Assembly: GCF_030272615.1 (NCBI RefSeq)
Contig: NC_081411.1
Coordinates: 160,810,971 to 160,874,970, forward strand
DNA length: 64,000 nt
Reading direction: 5' to 3'
From: Cryptomeria japonica
Taxonomy: Eukaryota > Streptophyta > Pinopsida > Cupressales > Cupressaceae
In this document: one piece after another, positions 32,061 to 44,704 of the stretch
Layout of the letters: each line of letters begins with the position of its first letter
Position numbering within the stretch: position 1 is the stretch's first letter
Translations under genes and position numbers: made by a program
Notes under the pieces: model-generated
The model's database searches: none
Seen by the model: only the letters and a program-made list of their open reading frames with translations
Told to the model about the DNA's origin: nothing

Positions 32061-34529
32061 CTAAACATAATTTTTTATTCTATTGGTATATCATTCCTTA
32101 CAAAGCATATGTTTTAAATGTGTTGGAATGTCATTGTAGGCAATTATGAATTTGATGGGATTGGAGGTGACAAAAATTGTCAACGCTTGGAGGATCATTT
32201 TGTACATACACAGGTGACATTATAACTACATTTTGATCATTCCAATTCTTGTTAGTTTGATTTTTAATTTCTAAAATATTTTTATTTTTTTGTAGACCAT
32301 TGACAATAGTGGTGAAATGTAATGACAAAAATAAAGTTACAAATAGTAGATGAGGTTCAGGGAATTTTGACTAATACTTTTGATTTGGAAAACTTACTTT
32401 CATTCATAAGAATTTAAATGACTTGTCAAACAAGGTCAAAAGTAGACAAGTGTGGTCTCAACTTGGATTAGACCATCCAAGTGTGCATCCATTTTGACCT
32501 ATACAAGACGGATTTAGTCACACTCTTCATCAACAAAGAGACTTGATTGAATTTAGGAATGTGAGGAGAAGACCAAGTATCTCCAACAAAACACTTGTTT
32601 CCATAGATGCCAGAAAATCTTAAGCGTCAAAATTGTTTTGATGATCTTGATAGGGCAAATAAATGAGACAAGGATCACACTCAGTACAATGAACATAATT
32701 TTGACATGGTTGATACCATACACTTTGGGAGCATGCAAGATACTATTGCAAGCACACATGCTTTTATTAAAAACTCGTAGGATACTGTTATCACACTTGT
32801 TTAGTTGTGTACCATAAGCATTTTTAAGATGTTGGAATGCTAAAATGTTAATTTGGGAATGTTACAAACATAATTGGAATGTTGGTAAATATCCAATTAG
32901 TCAAATTGGAGGATGTGGAAAATTATTATAGTGAATTAGAACCTATGTACGAGTTTTAATTTTTTATTTTTTTAACGTATGAAAATATTAGTCCTCTCAA
33001 ACTTATAGAAGTGATTTATGACTATATTTAATGCAGATGACTATATTAGCTTGAGGTCTTATCTAGGTATAGATTCTATATTATCACTATGTAATATATA
33101 CATGTATCATATGACAAAGCTCAAGATTAAGGTAAGGATATAAGAGGTAATGTTAATTGATGCAAGAGCATATATATTAAGATTAAAGGGTGCATGGACT
33201 TGTTAACTTTTAAATCTTTAGGTTCATGATTATTTGTTCATTTAGGAAGTCTTAGAAATATATTTATTAAAATTCTCTTAGTGATGTTGTAGAGTATTTG
33301 TACTATTATAAAGAGTTCACTTAGTGATATTGTAAAGAGTATTTCCACTATTGTTCATTATATTCTTGATATAATTTGCATGTAAAACATTCTTGAAGAA
33401 ATAATCAATAGTTTGCACACATTTTTAACAACATTTATCAAAGGTTCAAAATCTAAAAAACTTTATGATAGTACACATTTGGTTAATGTTTGGTAGCATA
33501 GACATGCATGGTTTTAAAAAAAATTGACAACATATATCTTTTCGTATAGTAAAAATGTGAAGGCTAATAACTATTTTAATATAGATAAATAAGATACCAT
33601 ATTTAAAATGCATGCATGGGTATCTAGTTGGTTGTCCAATTATCACAAGCATCTTCCATGGAATGTGCTCCTTTTTTATAGAGGAGTAAAGCATCTCTTA
33701 TTGATTGAGGGACAAGATAGTGAATAGAAATAACATAAATGGGCCAAGGACCAGTCAAACGGAATCAAGTTTGATTAATTTATCAAAAATTAGGGTGCAT
33801 TATGTCATCCAATATTCAAGTTGTTACATGCATGCACTACGAGATGCCTAACTTGGATGCTATGAAGTCTAATGTGCTAATAAAGTGTAGGCTATTACTT
33901 ATGATAGTTATAATAGAGAGTTGTTACCAACATCATTGTCACACAACAATGATCAAGACTATGATAGTGTTGGAGGTGAAGACAAGTGGTGATAGGAGGG
34001 ACATCTTGTATGGAAGTGTTCAAACACTATTTAGTTATGATGAAATTTTTTATGAAATATTATTTTACAAATGTTTACAAACTATTTACTTAGTGTATTC
34101 ATAACAAAATTCAATTTTGAATTAAAGGATTTACAAATGTTGTTGTAATAGTATTTATGGACCTAGGATCATATTTCCAAATGTAATCTTTATACATGTT
34201 TATTTAAATTAAATGGTCACATATCAATGTGTCATTAATCGATATTACACAAATATGTCTAAGCTTCTGGGATAGAAGGTTCACTATGTGCAACCCCTTG
34301 TTATATGTGAGTGAACATTCATGATTTTTAAAATAAGAGTGTTAAAAGTAAAGTTTGTTGCATGCATATATACATCTCGAAAGTATATTTGAAACTCCAA
34401 TTCTAAAATCTAAATATTTGTTATGGAGAATAATACATGATGATTAGAATTTACATTACAAAATTCTTATGAAAAATCATTTTAATAGCATCTCTATGTT
34501 TCACAATAACCAATGTTTATAAGTTGTGG
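32061..34529. other. AT-rich stretch without recognisable genes
   Basis: Possible tail of the SWIM remnant to about 32700; beyond that only AT-rich DNA with scattered short ORFs (for example 33802-34104 plus) lacking motifs. Confidence 0.3.
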
Positions 34530-36420
34530 TGTCTTGCTTAGTGCTCAATTGCATTTTCTTGAAAGTTTATAAACCTTTTCAATAAATCCATTTTGTACAT
34601 ATCTTATAATTAGAACATTCCAAGAGAACAACTTTCTAATAAATACATTTTTTGTATATCCTACAATCATGAAATTCCATGAGATGATATATCTTTGAGG
34701 CATTATGTCAAATATTTTATGTACCTTGAGTATTCTTTCATATTCTGAACATGTGCCTACCAGAGCATTTCCACCTATAATATTTGACAAAAAATCATCA
34801 ATGGATGTCTATTGTTGTTCTAAAGCTCCCTATTTGATACAAGCAAGGAGGATGTTGTCAAAGGTTGTGGAATTTGACTTTTCACCTACTATGCTTTCAC
34901 ATTTTGCATACATGTCTACTTGAGTGGTTTAGCCACTGTATTTGACATTTCTTCTATGATTTACTACAATATGACAAAAAAACCCCTTCCCTTATGCTTT
35001 GATGGATGTCCACAACCTGTCCCAAAGCTCTCATTTTAGCATAGGTTGGAAAGATACTCGCAAAGGTTGTGGAAAGTGGCATTACACCTACCATTTGTAT
35101 TTACTTGAAAATTGTAACAACCCTTTTAATAAATCTTTTTTGTTCATATCCTAGCATTAGTTCAAACAATTCACTTTCCTTGGCTATTCTTCCATATTTT
35201 ATATTTCCGAAGATAATATCTAACAAAAACCCTTTTCCATTGTGCTTTGATGGATATCCATACCCTGTTGCACAAGTAGGGCTGATATTGGCAAGGTTGT
35301 AGAATTCATCTTTACACTTGCTATGCTTCCCCATTATGCATACATGTCTACTTAAGTAGTTCAGCCACAACATTTGATAAAATTACCTATAATATATAAA
35401 AAAATATCTCCCTTCCACTATACTTTCATGGATGTCCATGCCCTATTCCAAAGCTCCCATTTTGGCATAACTAGGGAGGATGCTGGCAAATCTTGTGGAG
35501 TATGGTTTTATACTTTATAGTTACATTTACTTGAAAATTTCATCAACCCTTTTAATAAATCAATTTTGTGTATATCCCGCAATCATGAAATTCCATGAGA
35601 TGACATCTCTCAGGCATTCTGTCAACCTATTCAGGTATCTTGTCTATTCTTCCATATTTTGGATACATGTTCTACCAAAGCATTTCCAGCCATAATATCT
35701 AACAAAAATCCACAAAAAAACCCTCTTTCCATTATGTTAAATGATGGATGTCCATGTCTTCTTCCAATCTCCCATTTTGGCATATAGGAAAAAAGTATGC
35801 TGGCAAAGGTTGTGGAATTTGGCTTAACCTCTGCTATGCTTCCAAATTTTCTATACGTGTCTTCCTAGGTAGTTTAGCCAAAACCTTTGACAAAGTTCTT
35901 CCATCCTTTACCTACAATATATATGAAAAAATCCCCTTTCCACTATCCTATTTTGGCACAGGTAGGGAGGATACTTAGCACAAGTTGTGAAATGTGGTTT
36001 TACACCTGCCAATTGCATTTACTTGAAAGTTTCAATAGCAATTTTAATAAATCAATTTTGTGCATATCTTGCAATCATGGAATTCCATTAGATGACACCT
36101 CTGAGGCATTCTGTCAAACTATTCATGTGTCATGTCTATCCTTCCATATTTTGCATATATGTCTACCAAAGCATTTCCCTCTGTAATAGCTAACAAAAAT
36201 CCTCTTTCCATTATGATTTGATGAATATCCATTCCCTATTCCAAAGCTCCCATTTGGTCAAAGGTTATGGAATTTGGATTTAGAGTCTTCGAGTAATTAT
36301 GTCAACAGTTAAATAATCCATTTTATTTGTCTATGTTTTTATGTCTATTCGGGCAATTACACATGCATTGTCAACACCTTGTCTTTGCAAGCATGGGTAG
36401 TTACAAATGCATTTTATATC
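34530..36420 (-). pseudogene. PPR-repeat protein pseudogene
   Basis: On the minus strand, in all three frames, PPR phrases recur: VISWNFMIAGYTQN, FASILPSYAKMGALE, GMDIHESI, FASIFPTYAKMRALG, VVDIHQSI, GGNALVGTCSEYERILKVHK, IFDIMPQRYIISWNFMIVGY and IRYVQNGFIEK. This is the alternating P-L-S pattern of plant organelle RNA-binding PPR proteins. At least five or six repeats can be followed over 1.9 kb with numerous frameshifts and stops, so it is a dead copy. There is no intact start and no DYW end. Intact relatives act in mitochondria or chloroplasts in RNA editing or processing. Confidence 0.75.
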
Positions 36421-36429
36421 CCTTCAAAT

Positions 36430-37160
36430 TTTGCATATGTTTGTGTGGGCAATTAATATGCTTTTTCTATGTTTCCAATTTTTGTGCATTGTATATCCTT
36501 CAAAATTTTTAAGAATGTCTATGATACACAACCCTCCTTTATCTTTTGGTTGAAAACAATGCAACCGAGAGGTGGCAGGGGAACCATTTTTATTACTCCA
36601 TTTGGCCAAAATGAAGTTAAGTTGATTGTAAGAAGACTTGGAATTGAGTCAACAAGACAAAATATAAACATTTCTAGCAAGAATAGTCTTTTTGGCAATT
36701 TGGATATGTCATTATGAAAGGAAATGGGTGGACCAATGAAAAATAAATAAATAAAATTGATCATGAATCAACTATGCATGTCCTTAAGAGACATTCCAAT
36801 GTCAAAGGATATTCCTAAGTATCTTGAAATAGAACCATATTTAACTTCTCTCTAATCCATATGAATCTAAAGAGGTGTAGGAGAAGTTCAAGTCATGAGG
36901 TATTCACTCTTGTGCATAGCCAATTTGGAACCTAATATTGTGAAAAATAGATTTACGATGTTCTATCCAAAGTATGGGTATTTAAAAAGTCAAAGTTCTG
37001 AATGAACAACATACTACCATCAACAAAGGGTGAGTTATGATTAATTGAGCCTCCTAGTAAGGAGATACAATTGATGAGATTGGCAGAGAGGACATGCTAA
37101 AAAAACATGATGGTCATACACTCAAATCTCCTAGGAATGTACTTGAAGCTTTGGAGAATT
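36430..37160 (-). mobile_element. LINE RT fragment, minus strand
   Basis: Minus-strand pieces resemble the end of a LINE RT palm and thumb: NHNSPFVDGSMLFIQNFDF (a decayed ADD/VDD box), YLGISFDIGMSLKD, and FQPKDKGGLCIIDILKNFEG. The order and direction fit one truncated LINE. It follows immediately after the PPR pseudogene in the same orientation but is unrelated to it. Confidence 0.45.
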
Positions 37161-37879
37161 GATAAAATAGGCTATTATGTCTTGTTACTTGATCTCTTTT
37201 TTTTTGGTAGTCCTTTACTTGAGGAAGATATTTTAAGTGAATTTCATTAAATATTTCTAGTCACTAGGTAGTTTTAGAATTTTCCTTATTATAAATCTGG
37301 TGGAATAAACTTACTAACTATCATAATCAACTATTGGCCCTTAGTCTTTCTAGATGTAATTACTGTTTATTTAAGAAAGGGATTAGAAAATTTAAGAATA
37401 TTTAGAATTTTAATATTTTGATTGGGCTTCACAAAAAACTATGAAATAGAATTATGGGTTGAGCAATAAGTACAAATAGTTGATAATATTTGTGTAGTTT
37501 ATAGTATCAATAGAGCTCTATATGAAATTGTGTACTCCTAGAAAATATAATCTTTTTAAGGATTTGGAGATGACCATTTTTTAGTCAATTAATTATATTT
37601 TATTAAATAAACTTTATATTTATATCCTTTTTTCATTTGTGTCTTACTCCTTGTCTCAATCATAAGCAGAAGTGCAGATTTAGTTCTGAATTCTAAACTA
37701 AAATGAAAAGCTAATTTTGAAACATAACTTTTGGATTAATTTTTTTTGCATTGCCAACTACTCATTATAGGGATCGATTGAGATCCATTACAATCTATCT
37801 AGTAAGATGCACTCTACTAGGGTTTTGAATTTTTTCTTTGCATATTGCTTTTTTTCTTTAACCTTGCATCATACCACTT
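37161..37879. other. AT-rich non-coding stretch
   Basis: No recognisable gene or repeat. Confidence 0.3.
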
Positions 37880-38400
37880 TTACTGTGGGATTTTTTAGGT
37901 TTTTAAGCCATGTCTAGCATCAATCTAGCAGTTGATGTTTGTATTGGTGTGTTAGTAGCTGGCATGAATGGCTCCTCTGAACAAGTGACCTTAGAAATTT
38001 GTTTCAAATGTTTTTCATGAGGTAAGACTTCTAATAGCCCTCCAAATGTCATTTTTCCTATATAGGAGTTTGATTCTATATGTCAATGGCTGAGTAGCAT
38101 ACACTTATTAGGTATTTTGTTGGGAGAGTCCCTCATGAAAGCATGCTACAATATTGGATTTCCAAGGCATGTACCCCTCATGGGAATCGAGATCCATCTT
38201 GTTGGCGTCCAAAACCTAACTAAAGTGTTTTTTCTTTTTCTCTTTGTTGAAGTTAATCATGTCCAACTTATTTTTCAAAATGGCCATTGGTATGTTAGGT
38301 CCTTGTTACTTTTTTTTCAACCTTGGTCCCATCATTTTTTTTGTATCTGATGATGAGAAACTTTAGCTCTCAATTCAAGTAGAATTTCTGGGTAAAAGCA
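37880..38400 (+). pseudogene. LINE ORF1 DUF4283-like part
   Basis: The translation includes RVPHESMLQYWISKACTPHG, then FFLFLFVEVNHVQLIFQNGH, WYV and a LLLFFQPWSHHFF end. The pattern F.F...E.....F..GHWF....L....W is that of the DUF4283 segment at the start of plant LINE ORF1. Homology stops near 38400 and resumes at 39430. It would be an RNA-binding Gag-like protein. Confidence 0.5.
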
Positions 38401-39429
38401 AAAAATTGTGTCAACTTATCAATACAAGTGAATTTAAGTAATTCTAACTACAAATTAATTTTAGTCAAACATATGGTCTATAGAGATTCATTATAGCTAT
38501 ATTATATATGGGCCACAACTTTTCCAATTGACATTGTCTACTAAATGTTCATTTTATACTACATTGGGTCTAATTACCAAATTATTGTTTTTGAAAAAAA
38601 TGATGTTTAAACAACTCCTACTCTTATAAATAATTTTTTATTTGAAATGTAAAAGTACCCTTTTATAGATCTATAAGAAAAATTTTCCAAAAATATATCT
38701 TTTAATATTTTAATTAGTTTTTATATTTTATATTTTATTTTTATTGAAAGTAGGTCATCTGCACTAAAATATAAGGTTCATTATCTTGTAAAGGTAAAAT
38801 ACTAAAATTTATTTAAAATTTATGAAAAAAATAAATGCACTAGAGAAAAGAGCCTGTGTCAAGATGATATAATTCTTTTCAAATTTGGATAAATAATTAA
38901 GAAAAAAGGTGACACCAAATGGAAAAAGTTATATTTCAGCACACGCAACTTTTCAAATTTATTGAAAAATATATATAGATAAAAAATAGTTTAAAATATA
39001 TTTTTGCACTAAAGTTTCAAGTTATCAATATACAAAAAAAAGATGAAGAAAAAAAGGTAAAATTTATTATATAAAGTGTGACGTCTTGTGTAACTTCAAT
39101 TTCCACATTTTATCATCAACTAAATTATAGTGTTTTCTTTATAAGAAAGTATATTCAAATATTTTTTATAAAAATTACAAACATAAAACACACAAAAAAA
39201 TATACATTTTATTAGTTTAGATCATTTCAAAATTGAAAACATATGTTTCACTTTCTATAGATTCAATTTAAAAAGTTGAATCAACATTGACCATTTCCTT
39301 TACAAAAGTGTGACACAACTTTGTGATTTTACCCTTCTATGCCTTCCTTTGCCATGTTGTCATTTTTTGTCGTCTATCATTGCTTCCATACGAAAGGTTG
39401 TTTATGTCTAACCAGACCAATTCTATCAT
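38401..39429. other. AT-rich insertion splitting LINE ORF1
   Basis: About 1.0 kb of AT-rich DNA separates the two halves of a LINE ORF1. No terminal repeats were found by eye, so its nature is unknown. Confidence 0.4.
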
Positions 39430-39900
39430 GTACGCCCTCAAAAGAGGATTTGTGTTGAGGTTGATTTGTCTCAAGATTTAAGGGAAACCATTGATATTCA
39501 TATTGGGGTTCTTCGCCATTCTCAACAAGTTCTATATATGAATCTTCCTAGCATTTTTTTTCATTGCCGATTGGAAGAACACAAGATTAAGGATTGTCCA
39601 CTAGTAGGTCCCAAAGTTACCTCCCCACCAAAGGTTGTTGAGCCCTCTCAACCCACTCTTGAGGTAGGGAAGAATGAATAAAAAATATACTACCATTACT
39701 CGCAAGGGCAACTCGTCTTCGAGTAATAGTGAGATTCCTAAAGTAAAAGAGGCTCTTGATGTTTCACCTCTAGTTTTAAACCCTTTAGACAAGGGGAAAG
39801 ATATAACTACTAAGGCTTTTGTTTGTCAACCTCTGGTGCAAACCCCTTAGCCAACTACTACCAATGTTGCTCCAATTAATAGACATTCCAAAGAAATAAC
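39430..39900 (+). pseudogene. LINE ORF1 zinc-knuckle part
   Basis: The text RVCVEVDLSQDLRETIDIHI, QVLYMNLPSIFFHCRLEEHK and IKDCPLVGPK matches the typical C-terminal segment of plant LINE ORF1 (ICVEVDLS...Y...F.C..C...GH...DC), with one knuckle cysteine lost. A Ser/Pro/Lys-rich tail follows. Same strand and order as the 37880-38400 piece. Confidence 0.55.
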
Positions 39901-40181
39901 AAAATGGGGTGCATGGTTTTTAATTTGCTTGTAACAACAATTATTACTTTGTATAACACCAAAATAAAAAGATTCCAATTTTAAAAATATTAAAAATCAA
40001 TAAATAAAAAGTATTCATAAAAAATACACAACCAAAACAAAAAATCATAATTTAAAAATTAAAAACCCACTAAGTTGAATTAAACAAAAAAATGTCTATT
40101 ATAATTTGTGTTGTCAACACAACAAAGCCATGACATCAACGTCAATTTCCAATCTATGATGTTATAGACATGTCTAGTGAT

Positions 40182-42125
40182 ATGAATCCACAACCATTGT
40201 GGGGGCTAGTACACCATACGTGGGATGGGATGGATGGCAATGGCTATGGAGCGGACAGAATGCTCCACCCCTTGCCATGCATCCCACCACCCCCCGTACG
40301 GTGACTTCTACGAAAAGGATGGATCCCCATGCCGTTATTTCCTTCAATCCTACGGGAACTTTGCCCAAATTTCCTTCCCCAATCCCGTGACATTTTTTTT
40401 TTTTTTATTAAGTCTGTTGGGGTGTGGAGGAAATTTTTTTTTGTAAATGTATGATTATATTTTAAAATTGAAATAATTTATTTCTATTATATTTTTTCTA
40501 TTTTTTAAGTTATATTTGTAAAATAATAAATATAATAAATTTATATTTAATAACTTATTATTTTAATATTAAGTAATATTTTTTTTAATATTTTTTCTAT
40601 TTTTAAATTATTAATTTGTTTGAAATAATAAGTTATAATAAATTAATAATTAATAATGTATTTAAAGTTTTAAAATAAAATATATTATTTTAATATTTAA
40701 GTTATATTTATTTTAATTTTTTTTCTATTTTTTATTTATTAATTTGTTTGAAATAATAAGTTATAATAAATTAATAATTAATAATGTAATTAAAGTTTTT
40801 CAATAAAGTCAAGCATAAAAGAAAATACATAAAAACTTAAATTCAAACTATAGAATTTTTATTCAAATTTGCTAAATAAATAATAGAAGTAGAATAATAA
40901 TAAAGATAATAAGTTAATAGTTAATTATATATCTAATTTTTTAAAATAATAAACTATATGTTTAAATTTATTTGAAATAACAAGTTATAATAAATTAATA
41001 ATTAATAATGTATGTAAAGTTTTTAAATAAAATCAAACATAAAAGAAAACACATAAAAACTTAAATTCAAATTTGCTAAATAAGTAATAAAAGTAGAATT
41101 ATAATAAATATAATAAATTAATAGTTAATTATATATCTAATTTTTTAAAATAATAAGCTATATGTTTAAATTTATTTGAAATAATAAGTTATAATAAATT
41201 AATAATTAACAATGTATTTAAAGTTTTTAAATAAAATCAAACATTAAAGAAAATACATAAAAACTTAAAATCAAACTATAGCATTTATATTTGTAAAATA
41301 ATAAATTAATAATGTATTTAGAGTTTTTATTTATTATATTTTTTCTATTTTTTAAGCTATATCTATTTTTTTTTAAATAATAAGCTATATGTTTAATTTA
41401 ATTTTTTTAAATGTTTGATTATATTTTTTAAATTAAAATAATTTATTTTAATATTTTTTACAATTTTAATTTATTAATTTGTTTGAAATAATAAGTTATA
41501 ATAAATTAATAATTAATAATTAATAATATATTTAAAGTTTTTAAATAAAATGAAACATAAAAGAAAACACATAAAAAATTAAATTTAGACTATAACATTT
41601 TTGTTCAAATTTACTAAATAAGCAATAAAAGTAGAATGCATAAATAAGCAAATATATAATTAAATATAAATTTATTATATTTATTATTTAACAAATATAA
41701 CTTAAAATATAGAAAAATATAATAAATAAAAAATTTGAATACATTATTAATTATTAAAATAATAATAATAATAATAATAAATAAATAATTATAAATAAAT
41801 ATTAAAATAAATTATTTCAATTTAAAAATATAATCATACATTTAAAAAAACTTTCCTCCACCCCCATGGACTTGGTCAAAAAAAGACTTAGTCAAAAAAA
41901 TGAAAAAATGTCACGAGAGTGGGGAAGGGCATAGTTCCCATAGGATTGAAAGAAATAACGGCACGGGGATCCATCCTTTTCACAGAAGTCACTGTACGAG
42001 GGATGGTGGGATACATGGCATGGAGCGGGCCATTCTGTCCACTGCATAGCCATTGCCAGGATGGATGGGTATGGATGCTCCCAACCATTTTGATGCAAGG
42101 ATAGCCAATGTCATAAATGAATCCA
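40182..42125. mobile_element. Foldback element with ~300-bp inverted arms
   Basis: The left arm (about 40191-40483) is repeated in inverse orientation at about 41796-42095: for example GGCAATGGCTATG, GGACAGAATG, AAAAGGATGGATCCCC and GTATGATTATATTTT. Identity is roughly three quarters or more by eye. The 9-base sequence ATGAATCCA occurs in direct orientation at 40182-40190 and 42117-42125, as a Mutator-type target duplication would, though the right copy lies about 20 bases beyond the detectable arm. The interior is AT-rich with no transposase, so the element is non-autonomous. Confidence 0.7.
40450..41795. repeat. AT-rich interspersed internal repeats of the foldback element
   Basis: The phrase GAAATAATAAGTTATAATAA, followed by ATTAATAATTAATAATGTA, recurs at about 40620, 40742, 40972, 41188 and 41485, with CATAAAAACTTAAA blocks between. 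An (AAT)n run lies near 41760. G+C is very low. Confidence 0.85.
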
Positions 42126-42928
42126 TCCACCTGCTACTAAAAAGCCTCATCACTCAAAATTATGGATGGATTGATGCATTTTATGTAACCTAATAAATTT
42201 TCAGATACAAAGGTAAAAAAAAATTAAAAAATATAATCTCCTAGCTAGTCGATTGACTATCTCGTAGTAATAAACAATTAGAAAATAACATGGGCATTCA
42301 AATTATCTCCTAAATAAAACATTCCACATTTGTTTTGATGGAATGATTAATAGGTGGAAAAGAACATGAACATGATGGACATATATCTTGTGTTTGGTCA
42401 ACACGCATAATTGGTTTTTATTTTGGGTGACATCAAAATTTAAAATGCATCAAATCTAAGCCAACATGGATTGATGTGTAAAAATGATGTGTTTAGGTTT
42501 ACACAACTACTATTCAATTGAAATAAATTATAAGAAACTTTAATAAAATAACATCAATTAATGAATGCTCCACTAAAAAGGTGAAACATGTATCACAAAA
42601 GAGAATATTTTAGCAACAAAATGGATCTATCAAACTATTCATACTTTTTATCAAATATGATCATAATATTGCTCTAGTATGCTATAATATATGATGACAA
42701 CAGTGGCCAAGAGTAAGGTCAAAAGAACATAATTTATTTTTTACATAGTACCCACAGCTCTCTTTTGTCAACTGTCCACCTCATAAATAAAGTACAATAT
42801 TTATCACAAGGTATTTTGAACATATTAAAAATTTTGCACATGAAATAAGAAATAAATTAACAATCCATCCCTAGAAAAACTTGATGAATGAAACTATCTG
42901 GAAAAAGAAGAGGCTTGCCAAATTCAAA
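42126..42928. other. AT-rich non-coding stretch
   Basis: Nothing recognised. On the minus strand it is the sequence downstream of a copia PBS, but no gag similarity is visible. Confidence 0.3.
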
Positions 42929-42940
42929 GCTCCGATACCA
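42929..42940 (-). other. Primer-binding site, copia type
   Basis: TGGTATCGGAGC on the minus strand directly after a LTR end (TAACA). One change from TGGTATCAGAGC. Confidence 0.65.
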
Positions 42941-43295
42941 TGTTAAAGTGAGAAACCAATTTCTTTGGTCCACAATACCAAATAGCATCCACAAACACAA
43001 GAGAGAAAAAAATAATAGATGTTACTCTACCAAGCTGGAATACTATATGGTACAACATGTGTTACATTATGCAAGAGGTGCTTTTCTTATAAAGACAAGG
43101 TGATGAATAGAATTAGACAATATCATGACAAGTATCTTAATCCTATGACACAAGACAACTAAATAAAAAATTATATTACATGACAACTAAGGATGTCTAG
43201 TAAGATCAACTCCTAAGTAAACTTAAAATATGAGTATGTGTGAATAAAACAAACTAGTTGAAACAGTTAGGTAAAACTCTTTATATACACCAACA
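42941..43295 (-). mobile_element. Copia LTR, orphan
   Basis: The minus-strand sequence runs from TGTTGGTG (43295) to TTTAACA (42941), 355 bp, followed by a PBS. A TATA-like CTTTATAAG lies at about 43093-43085. No coding region or second LTR accompanies it, so it is a truncated 5' end. Confidence 0.6.
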
Positions 43296-44165
43296 TTAGG
43301 ATGCCGAGATTTTAAAGGCCTTCCTCTATCTTAGGAAACTCACAGTATTCTTCTTATGAAAACCAAGTTTCTCAATAAGTTAAGTAGTTATAATTCACAC
43401 AATTTTGTAAAGGTCATTCCACTTAGTTGACACACATGGCATAGCCTACTCTAGAACCATGTTGCACAATATGGCCTATCCAAGACTACATTGCACACTA
43501 TCAACAACATGATCAACCCTTCATAGAACTAAAAATATATAAGCATTTAATTTCATGTGTGTATTTGGTGATTTAGCTAAATCCTCATTAACATAATAAG
43601 AGAAATAGCATTTTATTCTTTTACACTTTTCATTTTACTTTATATTTCCCCTTGTAATTGATTTCATATTTCATTCTTTTTATGTTTTTGTATAAAGATT
43701 TTGTTAGTTTTCTCATTGTTAGCCTCTTTATTCTCCATTCCTAGTCACATATTATCATTAATATCAATTTATGAAATGTGATAGAATGAACTAAACTAAA
43801 AAATTGTCTTATTCCTCTATCTCATGATGATGGATCAAAATTAAGATTTATAATATTACACATTGATTCATAAATATATTTGAATTTAAAAAATGTAAAT
43901 ATCTACTAAATAAGCTTCAATAGAATTTCATATACTCAAACATTTACTTATTTCTTTATTTCTTTAACATAAATCAAAATTAAAAATTAAATATTATAAA
44001 AAATTGACAAAGAAAATTAAAAAATCTTAAATTGTTTAAATACACCACAATAAAATTATTTTTCAAATAAATATTAAATATATTTATAAATAGATTTTAT
44101 AGCCATATTCCTATATTCTTAAACAACAAAAATATTATCATTCTATCAACTAAAATTATATATTA
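43296..44165. other. AT-rich non-coding stretch
   Basis: No recognisable gene or repeat. Confidence 0.3.
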
Positions 44166-44173
44166 TAAAAATA

Positions 44174-44696
44174 CTAAGTTGTTGGGTTCGTGGGTTTTAG
44201 GCCCATGACTAAAACCGGGTTCGCATGGGTTCGGGTCTACTTTGGGTCCAGCTAATTTTCAACCCATGGAACCCAAGATCCCTGGGGTGACCCCTGGCCG
44301 GACGTGGGTAAACCCAAGCGCAAACCCAAGTGAACCTGGGCGTGGAATTGTGTTAAGTCACAATAAAGTGACTTTAAACATTTAAAAATTAAAAAAAATA
44401 TTTGCCTTTTTAAAGCAAAAAACTCTAATCCACCCCTTGCTAAATACATTTGAAACCCAAAACAACTTCATTTGGCATTGATAAGTGATGAAGCAGCATA
44501 CTATTAAATGTATCTAGACTTGTAATTTTCTATATTTTCTTTAAATTTTTACATATAATATGTATATATATATATATACACACACGTGTGTTGGACAAAC
44601 CCAACCCATGGACTCAAAAGGCAAAAAAAATTTCCCGAATCCGGGAACCAAGTTTGTGTTGGTGAACCCGCTCACAAACCCCAATCAATAACTTAG
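44174..44696. mobile_element. hAT-like non-autonomous element (MITE-size)
   Basis: Terminal inverted repeats CTAAGTTGTTG (44174) and its inverse CAATAACTTAG (ending 44696) differ at one base. Both ends continue into G/T-rich subterminal blocks (GGGTTCGTGGGTTTT; inverse GGGGTTTGTGAGCGGGTT). Direct 8-base copies TAAAAATA flank it at 44166-44173 and 44697-44704. Eight-base duplications are typical of hAT elements. It is 523 bp with no transposase. Confidence 0.65.
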
Positions 44697-44704
44697 TAAA
44701 AATA

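Noticed and set aside
33802-34104. 100-codon plus-strand ORF
   Set aside because: No motif, AT-rich context, no supporting neighbours.
34705-36186. Plus-strand ORFs rich in Cys/Phe/Ser
   Set aside because: They are shadows of the minus-strand PPR repeats.
40199-42130. ORFs in both arms of the foldback element
   Set aside because: They are mirror images in the inverted arms and contain no motif.
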